64,000 nucleotides of DNA from Piromyces finnis. Taxonomy: Eukaryota; Neocallimastigomycota; Neocallimastigomycetes; Neocallimastigales; Neocallimastigaceae. Below the pieces are notes generated by a model. It did no database searches. It saw nothing but the letters and a program-made list of their open reading frames with translations, and was not told the origin of the DNA. A program made the position numbers and the translations under genes. Of this stretch, positions 11,834-22,865 are shown in pieces (position 1 is the stretch's first letter; the number at the start of each line of letters is the position of its first letter). The DNA lies in the NCBI GenBank assembly GCA_002104945.1, contig MCFH01000004.1, positions 906,001 through 970,000 of the forward strand, read 5' to 3'.

Positions 11834-14371
11834 TTAAGATGATTGATTTGATTGTCCTGGTTGAGCTTGACCAGGTTGTGCTGGATATACATAAGCATAA
11901 TTTGGTGGTGCAGCACTACTGAAAGAACCATTTTGTGTTTGTGGATATCCATAAGGTTGTTGAACATATACATAACCATATGGATATTGTGCACCTTGTG
12001 GAGCATAAACACTACCTTGTGGAACAGTACCAGCTGGTGCATAAACACTGCCTTGTTGTTGAACTGTACCAGCTGGTGCATAAACACTACCTTGTTGTTG
12101 AACTGTACCAGCTGGTGCATAAACACTGCCTTGTTGTTGAACTGTACCGGCTGGTGCATAGACACTACCTTGTTGTTGAACTGTACCAGCTGGTATATAT
12201 ACACTACCTTGTTGAACTGAATTTGTTGGAGCAATGTTTGGAGAAGCTGATGTAGGTTGTGGTGATATTGTTGGGGACATTGTTTGAGATATTGTTTGAT
12301 ATTGTTGAGGAGGATAAGTATATTGATAAGGAGTGTAATTATTTGTAGTGGCATGACTATATATTGAATTACTAACTCTATTTGTTTGACCTGTTGATGC
12401 AAAACTAGCATTTGGATCAAGAACAAAGGAATTTTCTTTACCAGCAATAAATGAACTTTGACGTTCGAAAGCTGGAGTATATTCACTTATGAATGAACTT
12501 TCTGCATTAAGTTGTTTTGGTTTTATATTATTTTGCTTCATGTACAATATAAATTGTTCTGGAATTTCGTATAAAACTTGTTTAGCTAAAACCTTTGGAT
12601 CGTTAGCAGCATTAACTGCACGATAAGGAACGAACTGAACAATATCACGATTCATAACAATATTACCATCTCTTAATGGAACTTCATCAGCATCAAGTTC
12701 ATTCATAGTTTCAAAATCGTCATTACCAACACCAACAATAATGATTGAGATTGGTAGGAATGAAGCTTTTACAATGCTTCTAATAGTTTCTTCTCTATCA
12801 CTAATTTTACCATCAGTAATAATTAATAATACATGGTAATTATTACCTTTACCTTCATTATTTTGCATTTGTTCACACTCAGCTATAACTTTATTAATTA
12901 CTGGTGAAAAGTTGGTTGGACCATATAATACAATATTTCTTAAAGTGTTTGCATATGAATTCATAATACCTTCAATACCAAATACTTTAGGTTGCATTTC
13001 ATTACCATTTAACGGGAAACAGTGTGAAACTCTACTGTTAACTTTAGCACCAAAACCGTAAACAGGGAATTGTTTATCCTTACTATAAACTTCTAAAATT
13101 CTTGATACAGAATAAATTGCTTGTTGATATTCATTATATGCACTTGGATTACGATAATGAAGAGATGATGGATTACTTGGTTCTTTATTTGAAGCAGTAA
13201 AATCAACAGCAATAGTCAAATTAAAGTTGGTTTTTCCTGCTAAGTAATCTAAGAAAGAGTATTCTTCTCTAACTTCACAATATTCAGATATAAAAATACC
13301 TGAATTTTTATAACTTTTTCCCTTCTTTGCCTTCTTCTTAACATTAATAATATCGTATTCTTTATTTTTGAACGCGGATAATTCAGCAATTGAAGTTTCA
13401 AATTCTCCAATGTAATCACGATCACCATTTCTATTCCAATCAAAAATTTTGATAACTAATGGTTCATCAATATTAGAATTACTAATTTTTGCTAATTTTA
13501 CTTCACCCTTTTTCCAACTTGGATTTAAATTGTTTTTAATAACTTCACTTTCATAAGTTAAAAGAAGATTATCCCCAATATTACCATTATTTACACGACG
13601 ATACACTGCAAAGAATGGATCAGATTTTCCGAAGAAATCTTTTTTATCTAATTTTTTTGCACTGAATTTGTAGGTAACAACTTTTTTTGAATCACTAATT
13701 TCTTCTGCAGTTATTATAATATCACCATGTTGGATTTTTAATAATCTACCCTTTATCCTCTTATTACGAGCATTAACTATTTAAAATAATAATAGTTATT
13801 TATTAATACTTAATAAAAATGTCAAAAATTACGAATTTTAAAAAATTAATATATATACCAATATTAGCTAATGTAGTAGTGTATTCACCAAGGAAATCGT
13901 TTTTAGTTGAATTTGGATTTTTGAAATCATCAATATCATAAACAACAAATCTATAAAACATGTATTTAATTAATTATTATAAATCTGATAAATATAAATA
14001 TATATATATCTATTTACTTACTTTAATTGTTGTTCTTCCTCAAAGAAATAATCAATTTCAATTGGCTTTGCAAATTCTGGATTTAAATTATTCATAATAA
14101 CTTCAGTTTTCCCAGCTTCTAACCATTGTGCCTTAGTACTTTGTCTACAATATACAGTAACTTGTGGATCTGATTTAGAAAAAGTATCTTTATCAACAAG
14201 ATTACTATTTATAAAATTATGAATACGATACGTTCATTTAATATCAATTAATTACATTTTAAATAAAAATAAATAAAATTATAAAATATATATTTTAAAT
14301 TATAATTACTTCAATTTAATTCTTAATTGAACTTTGGATACTGGAACATTAGCTCCATAGATTTCAGTCAT
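11834..14371 (-). CDS. Copine: two C2 domains plus copine (vWA-like) domain
   Basis: Calcium-dependent phospholipid-binding adaptor of the copine family. Four exons on the minus strand: 14310-14371, 14022-14204, 13859-13950, 11834-13776; all junctions in phase, 759 residues. C2A begins almost at the start (IKLNNLVDKDTFSKSDPQVTV), C2B carries FSAKKLDKKDFFGKSDPFF, and the copine domain has the hallmark VDFTASNKEPSNPSS (MIDAS-like DxTxS) followed by HYRNPSAYNEYQQAI and the later LLIITDGKISD. The C-terminal ~140 residues are low-complexity: Gln/Pro/Ser-rich, then about five copies of a 13-residue repeat (consensus GTVQQQGSVYAPA), then a Tyr/Pro/Gln-rich end. This tail is much longer than in animal copines and suggests a disordered scaffold. 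The start ATG lies just before a conserved C2A strand; upstream sequence is stop-rich. Confidence 0.92.
11995..12220. repeat. 39-bp coding minisatellite in copine tail
   Basis: Five near-identical 39-bp units in tandem (13 codons each), with a sixth degenerate unit at the high-coordinate end. They encode GTVQQQGSVYAPA-type repeats read on the minus strand. Units differ mainly at synonymous positions (for example cactgcc versus cactacc), so they are recently homogenised but under protein-level constraint. Confidence 0.9.
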
Positions 14372-15500
14372 TCTCTTAGTATAATGTTTTTTTTTTAAAA
14401 AAAAATATTAATTTTGATTTATATATTTATTTTTTTTTTCTTTTTTTTTTTTTTTTCTTTTTCTTTTTTTTTCGACTTTGTTTAATACTACTATTCTATA
14501 GTTTAAACAAATAAATATTATAGTGAATTAATTACTTTAAATTTCAAATAATTAAATTTATTAAAGTTTTTAAAATTAAAGTATACTACAATAATTATTT
14601 TTTTATATATATTAAATTTAATAACAAAATGAATCTTTTTCCTTGTTTTCTTTTGTTGTTAATAGATAATATATCTTTTTATTTTTTATAGGTAAATATT
14701 ATTCAATTATAATTATTATAACTATTTTATTTGATTTTATAATTGACAATATTTTATATAAAGATTTTTTTTTAAAAAAAAAAAAAAATAAAATATTAAT
14801 ATTTTATTTTTTATTTTATTTTATTTATAATAATTTTTTTTTTTTTTTTTAATATTAATTTTTCAGCTAAAAATGCCTATGAAATAGGATAAACTCTTTT
14901 TATATATAATAGAATAATTTAATTATAAAATATATGTAATCCTATAATCTTATTTATATTATATGTAATATAAAAATTTAAAATATTAAATACTAGGTTA
15001 CACTGCATATATTACAACTTATTGTTAATAAATGAAAATATATATTAAATTATATTAATATTAAACATAAAACTTTATTAAATAATAAAAATATTATTTA
15101 ACATAATTTTTGAATTTTTTATATATTATAAAGTTTTATTATAATATATTTTAAATAAAAAAAAATATTTATCAAATGAACCACAAATTTAATATATAAT
15201 AAACTAATAATAATAAATTAAAATATTAAACTAATACTACATTACTATTATATTAACAATACATTCATTTATATTATTATAATATATTAAAAATGGTTGA
15301 TTTTGTATTAAGAAATTTCATCTTTTAATTTTTATATTTTGTACAAATACAAAATAATTTAATATAATTAAATGAAACATCATGAGCAGCGTGTGTCTTC
15401 TTTAGAAACAAATAAATTCTACTACATTTACTGCCAAAAAATAGATGAAGTAGTAAGCATCAATTAATTCTACAAATGCTTTTTTTAAAATAAAAATATA

Positions 15501-15553
15501 GGAATAAAGGAAACTTTTAATGTAATGTTTCCATATAAATAATTGTTTATTCC
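15501..15553. repeat. Nested inverted repeat
   Basis: GGAATAAA at 15501-15508 pairs with TTTATTCC at 15546-15553, and immediately inside it GGAAAC (15509-15514) pairs with GTTTCC (15527-15532). The two stems are continuous on the left arm and separated by 13 bases on the right arm, giving a bulged hairpin. Function unknown. Confidence 0.5.
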
Positions 15554-16045
15554 GTTTTTTTTTCTAACCTATTGATCCCATTCAAATAGTAACTTTAGAT
15601 TTTCTATTAATTCAGTTTTTAAAGAATCTTCTAAAATTCTTGAATTATTTTAAAAAAAAAAAAAAACAGTTTAACATATAAATACTATATAAAATAGTAA
15701 ACATTTTTTTATAATATATATATTTTTTTTGCATAGCTATTTTTGTATAATTATATCAGCAGTAACTAGTGGACTATTAATTTTTTCATACATTACAAGA
15801 TCATAATTGCTTTTTAAAAATTATACTTTAAAAGCTTTATTACATATTCTTTCAATTAAATAATAAAAACACTGGTTATTTAAAAAGAATTAATTTATAA
15901 GCAAAATAAAGTTTGTGTCTACTGTCTGATTTAAAAAATGATTTATTAATAAATTTTAAATTATATAAATTACTGAAAATGTATAATTAATAAAAAATAT
16001 GTATTTTTTTTTTTTATTAATCACTTCAACCCTTATTACATAATA

Positions 16046-16088
16046 GAAAAGTGTTGATAACAATTCATATAATTTTTCAACACTTTTC
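16046..16088. repeat. 12-bp perfect inverted repeat (hairpin)
   Basis: GAAAAGTGTTGA at 16046-16057 and its exact reverse complement TCAACACTTTTC at 16077-16088, loop 19 bases. It lies ~200 bp left of the compound microsatellite and transposon cluster. It may be the trace of a small element or just a hairpin. Confidence 0.55.
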
Positions 16089-16278
16089 ATAGTTTTAAAT
16101 CTATATATAATTAAATATAATTAGTTAATATTATATATTATAATTATTACTTATAATTAATATAATAATTCATTTGAAAAAATGTTTAAAAATCCATATA
16201 TATTACATAAATATAAAAATAATTATTAATTTTACTGCCTGTTATTTATTACAATTAAACATAGGAAAAAGGGTGGAG

Positions 16279-16410
<132 letters not shown>

Positions 16411-16421
16411 AATATATTATA

Positions 16422-16655
16422 TTATAAAAAATAGTTTATAATATGTTTTGATTTATAGTTTTTTTATAATTCAATGGAAAACTATCTTTATTATTATATA
16501 AAGAATAATTTTAAAAAATAGTTATTTTCCTATTAAAAACATTTTTTATTATGAAATTTATAAATATTTTAAAATAGTTATAAAGTATAAAAAGACATCC
16601 ATAATAAAAAATTAAACATGTAATTTGCAAAGTTTAAACATATTAATAATTGTAC
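16422..16655. repeat. Left copy (A) of ~235-bp direct repeat
   Basis: This segment is present a second time at 17354-17400 plus 23126-23315, where the copy is interrupted by the LINE. Shared stretches include taatatgttttgatttatag and the end ttaaacatgtaatttgcaa. Differences are scattered substitutions and small A/T-run changes, so the duplication predates the LINE insertion. Copy A supplies the uninterrupted site for comparison. Confidence 0.85.
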
Positions 16656-16659
16656 ATTT

Positions 16660-16925
16660 TGAAATTACCAATTATTTGGTAATCAAGGTTGTCTTGATTC
16701 CTGATCATGTTGAAAAAGTGAAAATCAAACTATTCAACATTGGTCAGCCGAATATCCATAATTTAATGTTACCCGTATTGAATCATGACCTTATTTAATT
16801 AATGATGAGTATAATTAAATTAGAAATAATAATAGTAACAATGATGACAATAATATTATTAGTAATGATTATGTATTTGAAATTATAATAATTAATAGTC
16901 ATAGTGAAAATGATAATTCTATTTT

Positions 16926-16962
<37 letters not shown>

Positions 16963-17350
16963 GTTTAAATACTAGTTTTGTTAGTGAATAGTTTTAATAA
17001 TCTAGTTTGAATATTAATGTGTATAATTATTCTAGTATATACAAAGAAAAACTCTTGTGGAGGAAAGATTTTTAACAACAACAATAATAATGATAATTCA
17101 AGGGAATGGAAAAGAATTTTACAAGTGTTAAACATGAGTACTTTTGAAAGATTTCCATTTTAATATTAACCTGCAATAGTCAATTATTCAAAAGATTTAA
17201 AGCAACACATCAAGAGTCAAATTGGATGTTAAATAAAACTATTATATTCAAGTATAGATAGTGACTTTCTTACTTTAATTTCAAAAAGATATTACATTAT
17301 ACCCATTTTCTAATTTATTAAAGTTTATATTTATATTTTATTATAATTTT
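16660..17350 (+). pseudogene. Decayed fragment of a LINE, sense on plus strand
   Basis: Degenerate relative of the 3' part of the LINE at 17401-23112, in the opposite orientation. Three blocks align with the reverse complement of that element. First, the zinc-knuckle region (ctgatcatgttgaaaaagtg against ctgtccatgttgcaagtgtg). Second, a C-terminal block around 17013-17125, sharing gataattcaagggaatggaa-type sequence. Third, 3' UTR sequence around 17255-17310 (agtgactttcttacttt, attacattatacccatttt). Many substitutions and stops mean no ORF survives. A long poly(T) run (16929-16961) sits inside. No 5' half is present, so it is a 5'-truncated or partly deleted copy. Confidence 0.8.
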
Positions 17351-17353
17351 AAT

Positions 17354-17397
17354 TTATAAAAAACAATTTATAATATGTTTTGATTTATAGTTTTTTT

Positions 17398-17400
<3 letters not shown>
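17354..17400. repeat. Left part of direct-repeat copy B
   Basis: The first ~47 bases of the second copy of the ~235-bp repeat. It aligns with 16422-16467 and ends exactly at the LINE insertion point; the remainder continues at 23126. Confidence 0.8.
17388..17400. repeat. Target site duplication, left (LINE 3' side)
   Basis: TAGTTTTTTTTAT at 17388-17400 is identical to 23113-23125 and brackets the LINE. The unoccupied homologous site in copy A reads tatagtttttttataat, as expected for an empty site. Confidence 0.85.
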
Positions 17401-17437
<37 letters not shown>

Positions 17438-17725
17438 GGCATCAAATATTTTAAACTTTATTATTAATTTAATTAAAATTATAATACATGTAATAAAAAA
17501 TAAAAATAAAAATAAAAATAAAAAAAATATGTTTAAATAAACACAAATGAATAAAATTTGGGTATAATGTATTCTAGTAATTTTAATTAAAGTAAGAAAG
17601 CCACTATCATACTAAAGTATAATAATTGTATTTGACTTCCAATGGGACACCGAGCCAAAGATCAAAATTTTGTCATGGAACAAAATTATGATCTCCATTG
17701 GTTGCGCTGGCCCTCCTGGCCTGTC

Positions 17726-20700
17726 TTACTGTTTCTTCAGCATTGTTTCTTCAGCATTGACGCTCTTGGATGTTGCTTCAAACCTTTTGAACATTGACCA
17801 TTGCTGGCCAATAGCAAAAGGCATGATTTTGGTTAGAAGTTCCGCGGTTACCGTCAAGAATGGTGTTCCTTCGTTAGTACCAGATTGAATCTGACGCTTA
17901 CAAAGTTCTTTCCATTCCCTTGAATTGTAATTAATATTGTTAAAACTTCTTCCCCCAAGAAGGAATTTAAATATTTTACTGCACACACTAGAATAATCAT
18001 ACACATTAATATTCACCGGATTATTAGAACTATTACTATCATTAACTAAATTACTATCTAAATTAGAATTATTATCTTCACTATTGCTATCATTACTAAT
18101 ATTATTATTTCTATTATTGTTATTATTACTATTGTTACTATTACTATTGTTACTATTACTATTGTTATTACTACTATTGTTACTATTAGTATTAATGTTA
18201 TTACTATCTCTACTGATATTATCAATTTCATTATTATTGATAGGACTATTGGAATTACGTTGACTGAAAAAATTTAATAGCTGGACTATAGAATCATAAT
18301 GTTTAATACGGATATCTCTAAATGTTGGACAATCTAATAACCAATGTTTAATACTTTGATCTCCACACTTGCAACATGGACAGTAGTTAGGACAAACTGG
18401 ATCAACAAATTTGGCAGCTTTGGCAACTCTAGCATCCAACTTGTATCCGCTTCTTGCTTTCAATAGCCAGTAGAAGCCATAGGCAAACTCTGGGTACTCA
18501 TAACATAATTTAATAAAATCTTTAGTTTCAATAAATTTATTATCATCATAATATTGCGCTTTGATTGAATTCCCTTTGAGATCTTTCCAATAAAAGTTTT
18601 TAACTGCTTTAACATCTCCATGTTTCTTTAATTTTTTATCAAGTGTCCTACTTGATTTGCACCACGTGTATTTTCTAAATTTAGGAATGTAATTGACAAG
18701 GTGTGAGATAATACAATTTGAGTTTTTCCATTTGTTAAAACATCTAACCTGAGCTAACGCACATTTGGCTGACAATGGAGGAATATTCAAATCTTTTGAA
18801 ATAGAGTATAAAGATATAAACGATACAGCTTTATGAACTCCGGCAACCCATCGTATTCCTTTGTTAACATGCTTCTGAGCAATCCTAGACCTAGCTTTGT
18901 TGGATCCAAGTAATGGTGCAAAGTATGAAACTCTGCTAATCACTTGTGAGTTAAGTACTAGTTTTTTGAAAGGAATAGGAATATTAGGATTTCTTAAGAA
19001 TTTACTGACTGAGAAAAGCCCTTTCAAAACCTTGTTATTAAGAGCTTTAATTACTGGTTTAAGGGACAGATTCTTATCAAATGGAACACCAAGATAAGTA
19101 TAACAATCAGTAGTTGGAATGGGTTGTCCTGCTAAGTAAAATGTTGGATCTCTCTTGTTCTGATTTTCTATTGATTCAGGACGAATCACCATCGTTGAAC
19201 ATTTCTGGATACCAAATTCCATTTCATTATACAATGCCCATTCATTAACTCTTCTAAGCATCTTTTTTAAGCATCCTCTTGTTGGAGCACAAATAACTAT
19301 ATCATCTGCAAAAAGTCCACCACAGCATCGAGTGTCACCTAAACTGACTCCTAGATCTTCGCACTCTCTAAATATATCATTAATAAAGAGATTAAAGAGA
19401 ATAGGAGAAAGAGGGCAACCTTGACGGACTCCTTTCTTCACATCAAAAGATTTCGAGAATTGTCCATCTAATTTGACATTAGCCTTAGATGTTAAATATA
19501 AATTTTTGATAAATTGTAAACTCTTACCTCGGATTCCTAAACAATCTAATTTATGGAGAATATTACCGATTGGGACTGAATCGTATGCTTTCCTGAGATC
19601 TAAAAAGGCCAAATATGTCTCTTTATTATCTAATTGACGTCTACGGCATATTTCTTGGATTGAAATGAAAAGACTAATACTTTCTTCCTTTTTTCGAAAA
19701 CCAAATTGTTCAGGTCTAATGAAATTATTCTTTAAACCATATTCTGAGATTCTAGTGGTGACAATTTTGGAAATCAACTTAATGCCATTATTGATAAGTG
19801 ATATACCTCGATAGTTATCACAATCTGTCAAATCACCCTTCTTAGGAATAGAAACAATACTGGATTCATTCCATGAGTTGGGGAAATCTCCATCCCAAAT
19901 ACGGTTGAATAATTTAAGAATAAAATTTAAACCATGAGCATCATTATCTGAAGTAGTATTACCAGAAGAATTATTATCTGTAGCATTATTAGAATCATTA
20001 CTTGATGGAACTAATGCTTTGTAAAATTCAATTGGAATACCATCCGGACCTGATGCTTTATAATTTGGAGTAGTGAGGATAGCTGACTTGACTTCATCAA
20101 TACTAATATCTTGGTTGATATCCCACTCATCAAGCATAGGAAGTGAAAAACGTTTATTCGTTGGTTCTTCATACCAATGCTCCAAATCAAGACTTACACC
20201 ACTTGGGTCTGATGCAAGATTTTCGAAATGATCATGCCACACATCTAGTTGTTCTTCCGTAGCAACAACTAATTCTCCATTTTTATTTTTAATTGGTTGA
20301 GCAATAAAGAAAGAATCTTTTCCAATTTTTGCAGTTTTCTTGATCCATTTCCAGGCCTTCTTAGGATTATGACTCTTCATATACTCACATCCTGTTTTAA
20401 TCCAATGAAGATATTCTTGCTTCCTAAATTCATTACATCTTTTGTGGATGTAATCAATGAGTTTACGGTAGATTTTAATTCTTTTAATAAATTCATCTAT
20501 ATCATAAATTCTTTCTTTTTTAAATCTCTTATACAACTTCATTTTGATTTTTTGAAGATTAAAAATTTGTTGTGAAATATGAAATGAAGACTTTATAACA
20601 TTATTTGCTGAGGTAATACTGAGCTCGTCTGCAATTGAAAAAGCAGTTGAAGTAAACTCTTTGGAAAGTTCATCTGTAGAAACATTAGGATCGCTGGATT

Positions 20701-22222
20701 TTGCTGAAAGTATTTGGAATTTATTATGACTGAGAATAGATTCCTTTTCCTCAATACATTTTAATCTATTCCATTTCAGAATTTTCTTAGGAACATTAAA
20801 GTCATTAGAAAAATCTTCCATAGGAATAATTTTACCATTAATAAGAAGTGGCTTATGGTCTGATACAGGATAAAAATTATTTATAAATGATCCTGAGTGA
20901 ACAAGATCTTTCATCTTCGAATTGATAAGAGCATGGTCAATGTCGGAAGATTGATCACCTCGAGTCCAAGAGATAGTAGACCCTCTAAGCGGAAGAATTT
21001 CCCAATCTCCTAATCCATTAGTTGATAACCAGTTGGATAATTTTACTTTAGACATATTAAAATCACCAACAAGAATCGATGGATGGGATGAATGAGTTTG
21101 TAACCACAAGCGAACTTCTAACTTTGCATGATCAACATAGATGTTGTGATGACTATGAGGCATATAAACATTTCCAATCGAGCATTTGAATCTATTCCAG
21201 AGACTAAAAGTATAAATAGAAATAATATACTTTCCAGAGAAGTTTTCAAGTGAGGCTTGACATGAATTGTGAAAACCTAAATATAAACCTCTCATTCCCG
21301 GAACTGATTCGTCAGCTTTCTTGAAAAAGTGTCTATAGTTTCGCAAAGTAACACGACAAGGATAATCTGTATTCGATCCAGAACCATTACCAGTTTCTTG
21401 GAAACATAAGAATAATGGTTTGAAAATAGCTGTGAAATAGCTAATACTATCTCTCTTTTCGTGATTCCACCCATTGGTGTTCCAACTAAGACAAAAAGAA
21501 AAGTTATCAGGCTTGTTGGATGAGGAAGAATCGTTGCTATTATTATTATTATTAAAGTCATCGTTATTAATGGATGATGCATCAGAGGAATAAGTAGAAC
21601 TATTACTAGATGGCTGTGAAACTGAAGAACTATCAACTATTGAACTGTTATCAGAGTTGATAGAGCTATTAGAATTAATTGTTGAATGTTGAGATTGAAA
21701 TTGTGTTTGCTGTAGATCTGGAATATTTTCATGATGGGAAACTTGTTGAAGATCCTGTTGAAGATCTTGTTGAAGATCGGATTGTTGATGAGATTGTTGA
21801 ACTGATTGTTGAACTGATTGTTGAAATGATTGTTGAATAGAATGTTGATGTTTATTAGAAACTAAAATTTTACGTTTGAGAGTGGAAAAAGTGTATTTGT
21901 GATTCCTTCTACTACGAGCTGAAAAGGAAATTGAGGTAACTGAAAGTTTCTTCTTTAACATGTGTAAGATTTTAATACAATCTTTTGATGAACCATGAAC
22001 CTTGACTAAGAAAAAGTGATCATTGAAAGTTTGAAAATATTTAACACTAATAACTGAATTAAATTTATCTTCTAGAATAACCTCGAGTTTTTCCCATAGC
22101 ATATTTACTGACCATGATCGAATACCACGGATAAAGAAGGAGCGAATATCATCTAAGGGGATACCATAAGACCGGGTACCACGTCTGATATAATTCTTGT
22201 CTTTAATATAAAGGACTGACAT
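17726..22222 (-). CDS. LINE ORF: AP-type endonuclease plus reverse transcriptase
   Basis: Single-ORF LINE polyprotein of 1498 residues driving target-primed reverse transcription. Residues ~1-130 are basic and unassigned. A Gln/Ser/Asn low-complexity linker (~130-240) contains QQS/QQDL repeats. An APE-type endonuclease spans ~243-465: SWNTNGW, FQETG (catalytic Glu), VGDFN, SDIDH and SDHKP are all present. Reverse transcriptase covers ~720-1000: YKASGPDGIP, IPKKGD..YRGISL, PEQFGF, FLDLRKAYDSV (first catalytic Asp), GVRQGCPLSP, and FADDI near residue 970. A Cys/His knuckle near 1270-1290 reads CPCCKCGDQS...HWLLDC. A long Asn/Ser tract (~1325-1400) separates it from a final ~60-residue conserved block. 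No frameshift or stop interrupts it, and every catalytic motif I can check is intact. The ATG at 22222 is the first in the frame. Confidence 0.95.
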   Translation of the reverse strand: MSVLYIKDKNYIRRGTRSYGIPLDDIRSFFIRGIRSWSVNMLWEKLEVILEDKFNSVISVKYFQTFNDHFFLVKVHGSSKDCIKILHMLKKKLSVTSISFSARSRRNHKYTFSTLKRKILVSNKHQHSIQQSFQQSVQQSVQQSHQQSDLQQDLQQDLQQVSHHENIPDLQQTQFQSQHSTINSNSSINSDNSSIVDSSSVSQPSSNSSTYSSDASSINNDDFNNNNNSNDSSSSNKPDNFSFCLSWNTNGWNHEKRDSISYFTAIFKPLFLCFQETGNGSGSNTDYPCRVTLRNYRHFFKKADESVPGMRGLYLGFHNSCQASLENFSGKYIISIYTFSLWNRFKCSIGNVYMPHSHHNIYVDHAKLEVRLWLQTHSSHPSILVGDFNMSKVKLSNWLSTNGLGDWEILPLRGSTISWTRGDQSSDIDHALINSKMKDLVHSGSFINNFYPVSDHKPLLINGKIIPMEDFSNDFNVPKKILKWNRLKCIEEKESILSHNKFQILSAKSSDPNVSTDELSKEFTSTAFSIADELSITSANNVIKSSFHISQQIFNLQKIKMKLYKRFKKERIYDIDEFIKRIKIYRKLIDYIHKRCNEFRKQEYLHWIKTGCEYMKSHNPKKAWKWIKKTAKIGKDSFFIAQPIKNKNGELVVATEEQLDVWHDHFENLASDPSGVSLDLEHWYEEPTNKRFSLPMLDEWDINQDISIDEVKSAILTTPNYKASGPDGIPIEFYKALVPSSNDSNNATDNNSSGNTTSDNDAHGLNFILKLFNRIWDGDFPNSWNESSIVSIPKKGDLTDCDNYRGISLINNGIKLISKIVTTRISEYGLKNNFIRPEQFGFRKKEESISLFISIQEICRRRQLDNKETYLAFLDLRKAYDSVPIGNILHKLDCLGIRGKSLQFIKNLYLTSKANVKLDGQFSKSFDVKKGVRQGCPLSPILFNLFINDIFRECEDLGVSLGDTRCCGGLFADDIVICAPTRGCLKKMLRRVNEWALYNEMEFGIQKCSTMVIRPESIENQNKRDPTFYLAGQPIPTTDCYTYLGVPFDKNLSLKPVIKALNNKVLKGLFSVSKFLRNPNIPIPFKKLVLNSQVISRVSYFAPLLGSNKARSRIAQKHVNKGIRWVAGVHKAVSFISLYSISKDLNIPPLSAKCALAQVRCFNKWKNSNCIISHLVNYIPKFRKYTWCKSSRTLDKKLKKHGDVKAVKNFYWKDLKGNSIKAQYYDDNKFIETKDFIKLCYEYPEFAYGFYWLLKARSGYKLDARVAKAAKFVDPVCPNYCPCCKCGDQSIKHWLLDCPTFRDIRIKHYDSIVQLLNFFSQRNSNSPINNNEIDNISRDSNNINTNSNNSSNNNSNSNNSNSNNSNNNNNRNNNISNDSNSEDNNSNLDSNLVNDSNSSNNPVNINVYDYSSVCSKIFKFLLGGRSFNNINYNSREWKELCKRQIQSGTNEGTPFLTVTAELLTKIMPFAIGQQWSMFKRFEATSKSVNAEETMLKKQ

Positions 22223-22865
22223 GATAATAAATTCTAATTAAAAATATTGAATATAAAATAAATACTAATAAAAATTATAAATATAACGTATATGGAAAAA
22301 AAATCTGTCTCTCTCTCTCTTCTTAAAAGTACTGGATAGTACAAAAATTGTTACGATGCTTTGTTTAAAGTTTCTTTTTTTTGAATTCTAGTTGTAAATT
22401 TTCTTTAAAAATTCTAGTTTTGGTTTGTTGTTAGTAAATTCGAATCGCTTTTTGACACTAAACTTGTTTGACTTTACTTTTCATTAAATATTTAAATTGG
22501 TAAAAAATTTGAATCAAGAATGTCGACACCAGAAAGCTTGTGAATAGTATTTTTACATGATGTAGAGTGAATCAGTCTCTTACAAGAAACAATACAACAA
22601 TAGCTACATGAATATAAAAATACAATGCAAATGCTAAAGTTGACTACATTGGATTCTTACAAGAGAAGAGTAGTACTACATGAATACATGAATAAAAGAA
22701 AAAATACAGCAACAAAATGTATTACTCTTCTAATTAAATACTATACAAACTTACCTGAATATCAAACATTCAACTTATTCATCAAATACTTAATTCGATG
22801 AATAAAATGTTTTTTAATCGCTCAGTACCATGAGCTTAGTCCTAATAATTTTCCCTTAAAGACTA

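Larger units (their letters stand above)
14372..16278. other. Intergenic, hairpins only
   Basis: About 1.9 kb upstream of the copine start, A+T-rich with T tracts (14428-14472, 14829-14850). Two structured spots occur: a nested inverted repeat at 15501-15553 and a 12-bp hairpin at 16046-16088 (listed separately). A slightly GC-richer patch at ~15370-15480 has no recognisable coding content. No gene seen. Confidence 0.45.

Noticed and set aside
11818-12486. 222-codon frame overlapping the copine tail in another phase, and plus-strand frames in the same place
   Set aside because: Shadows of the 39-bp repeat, which is open in several frames because its length is a multiple of three and it lacks stops.
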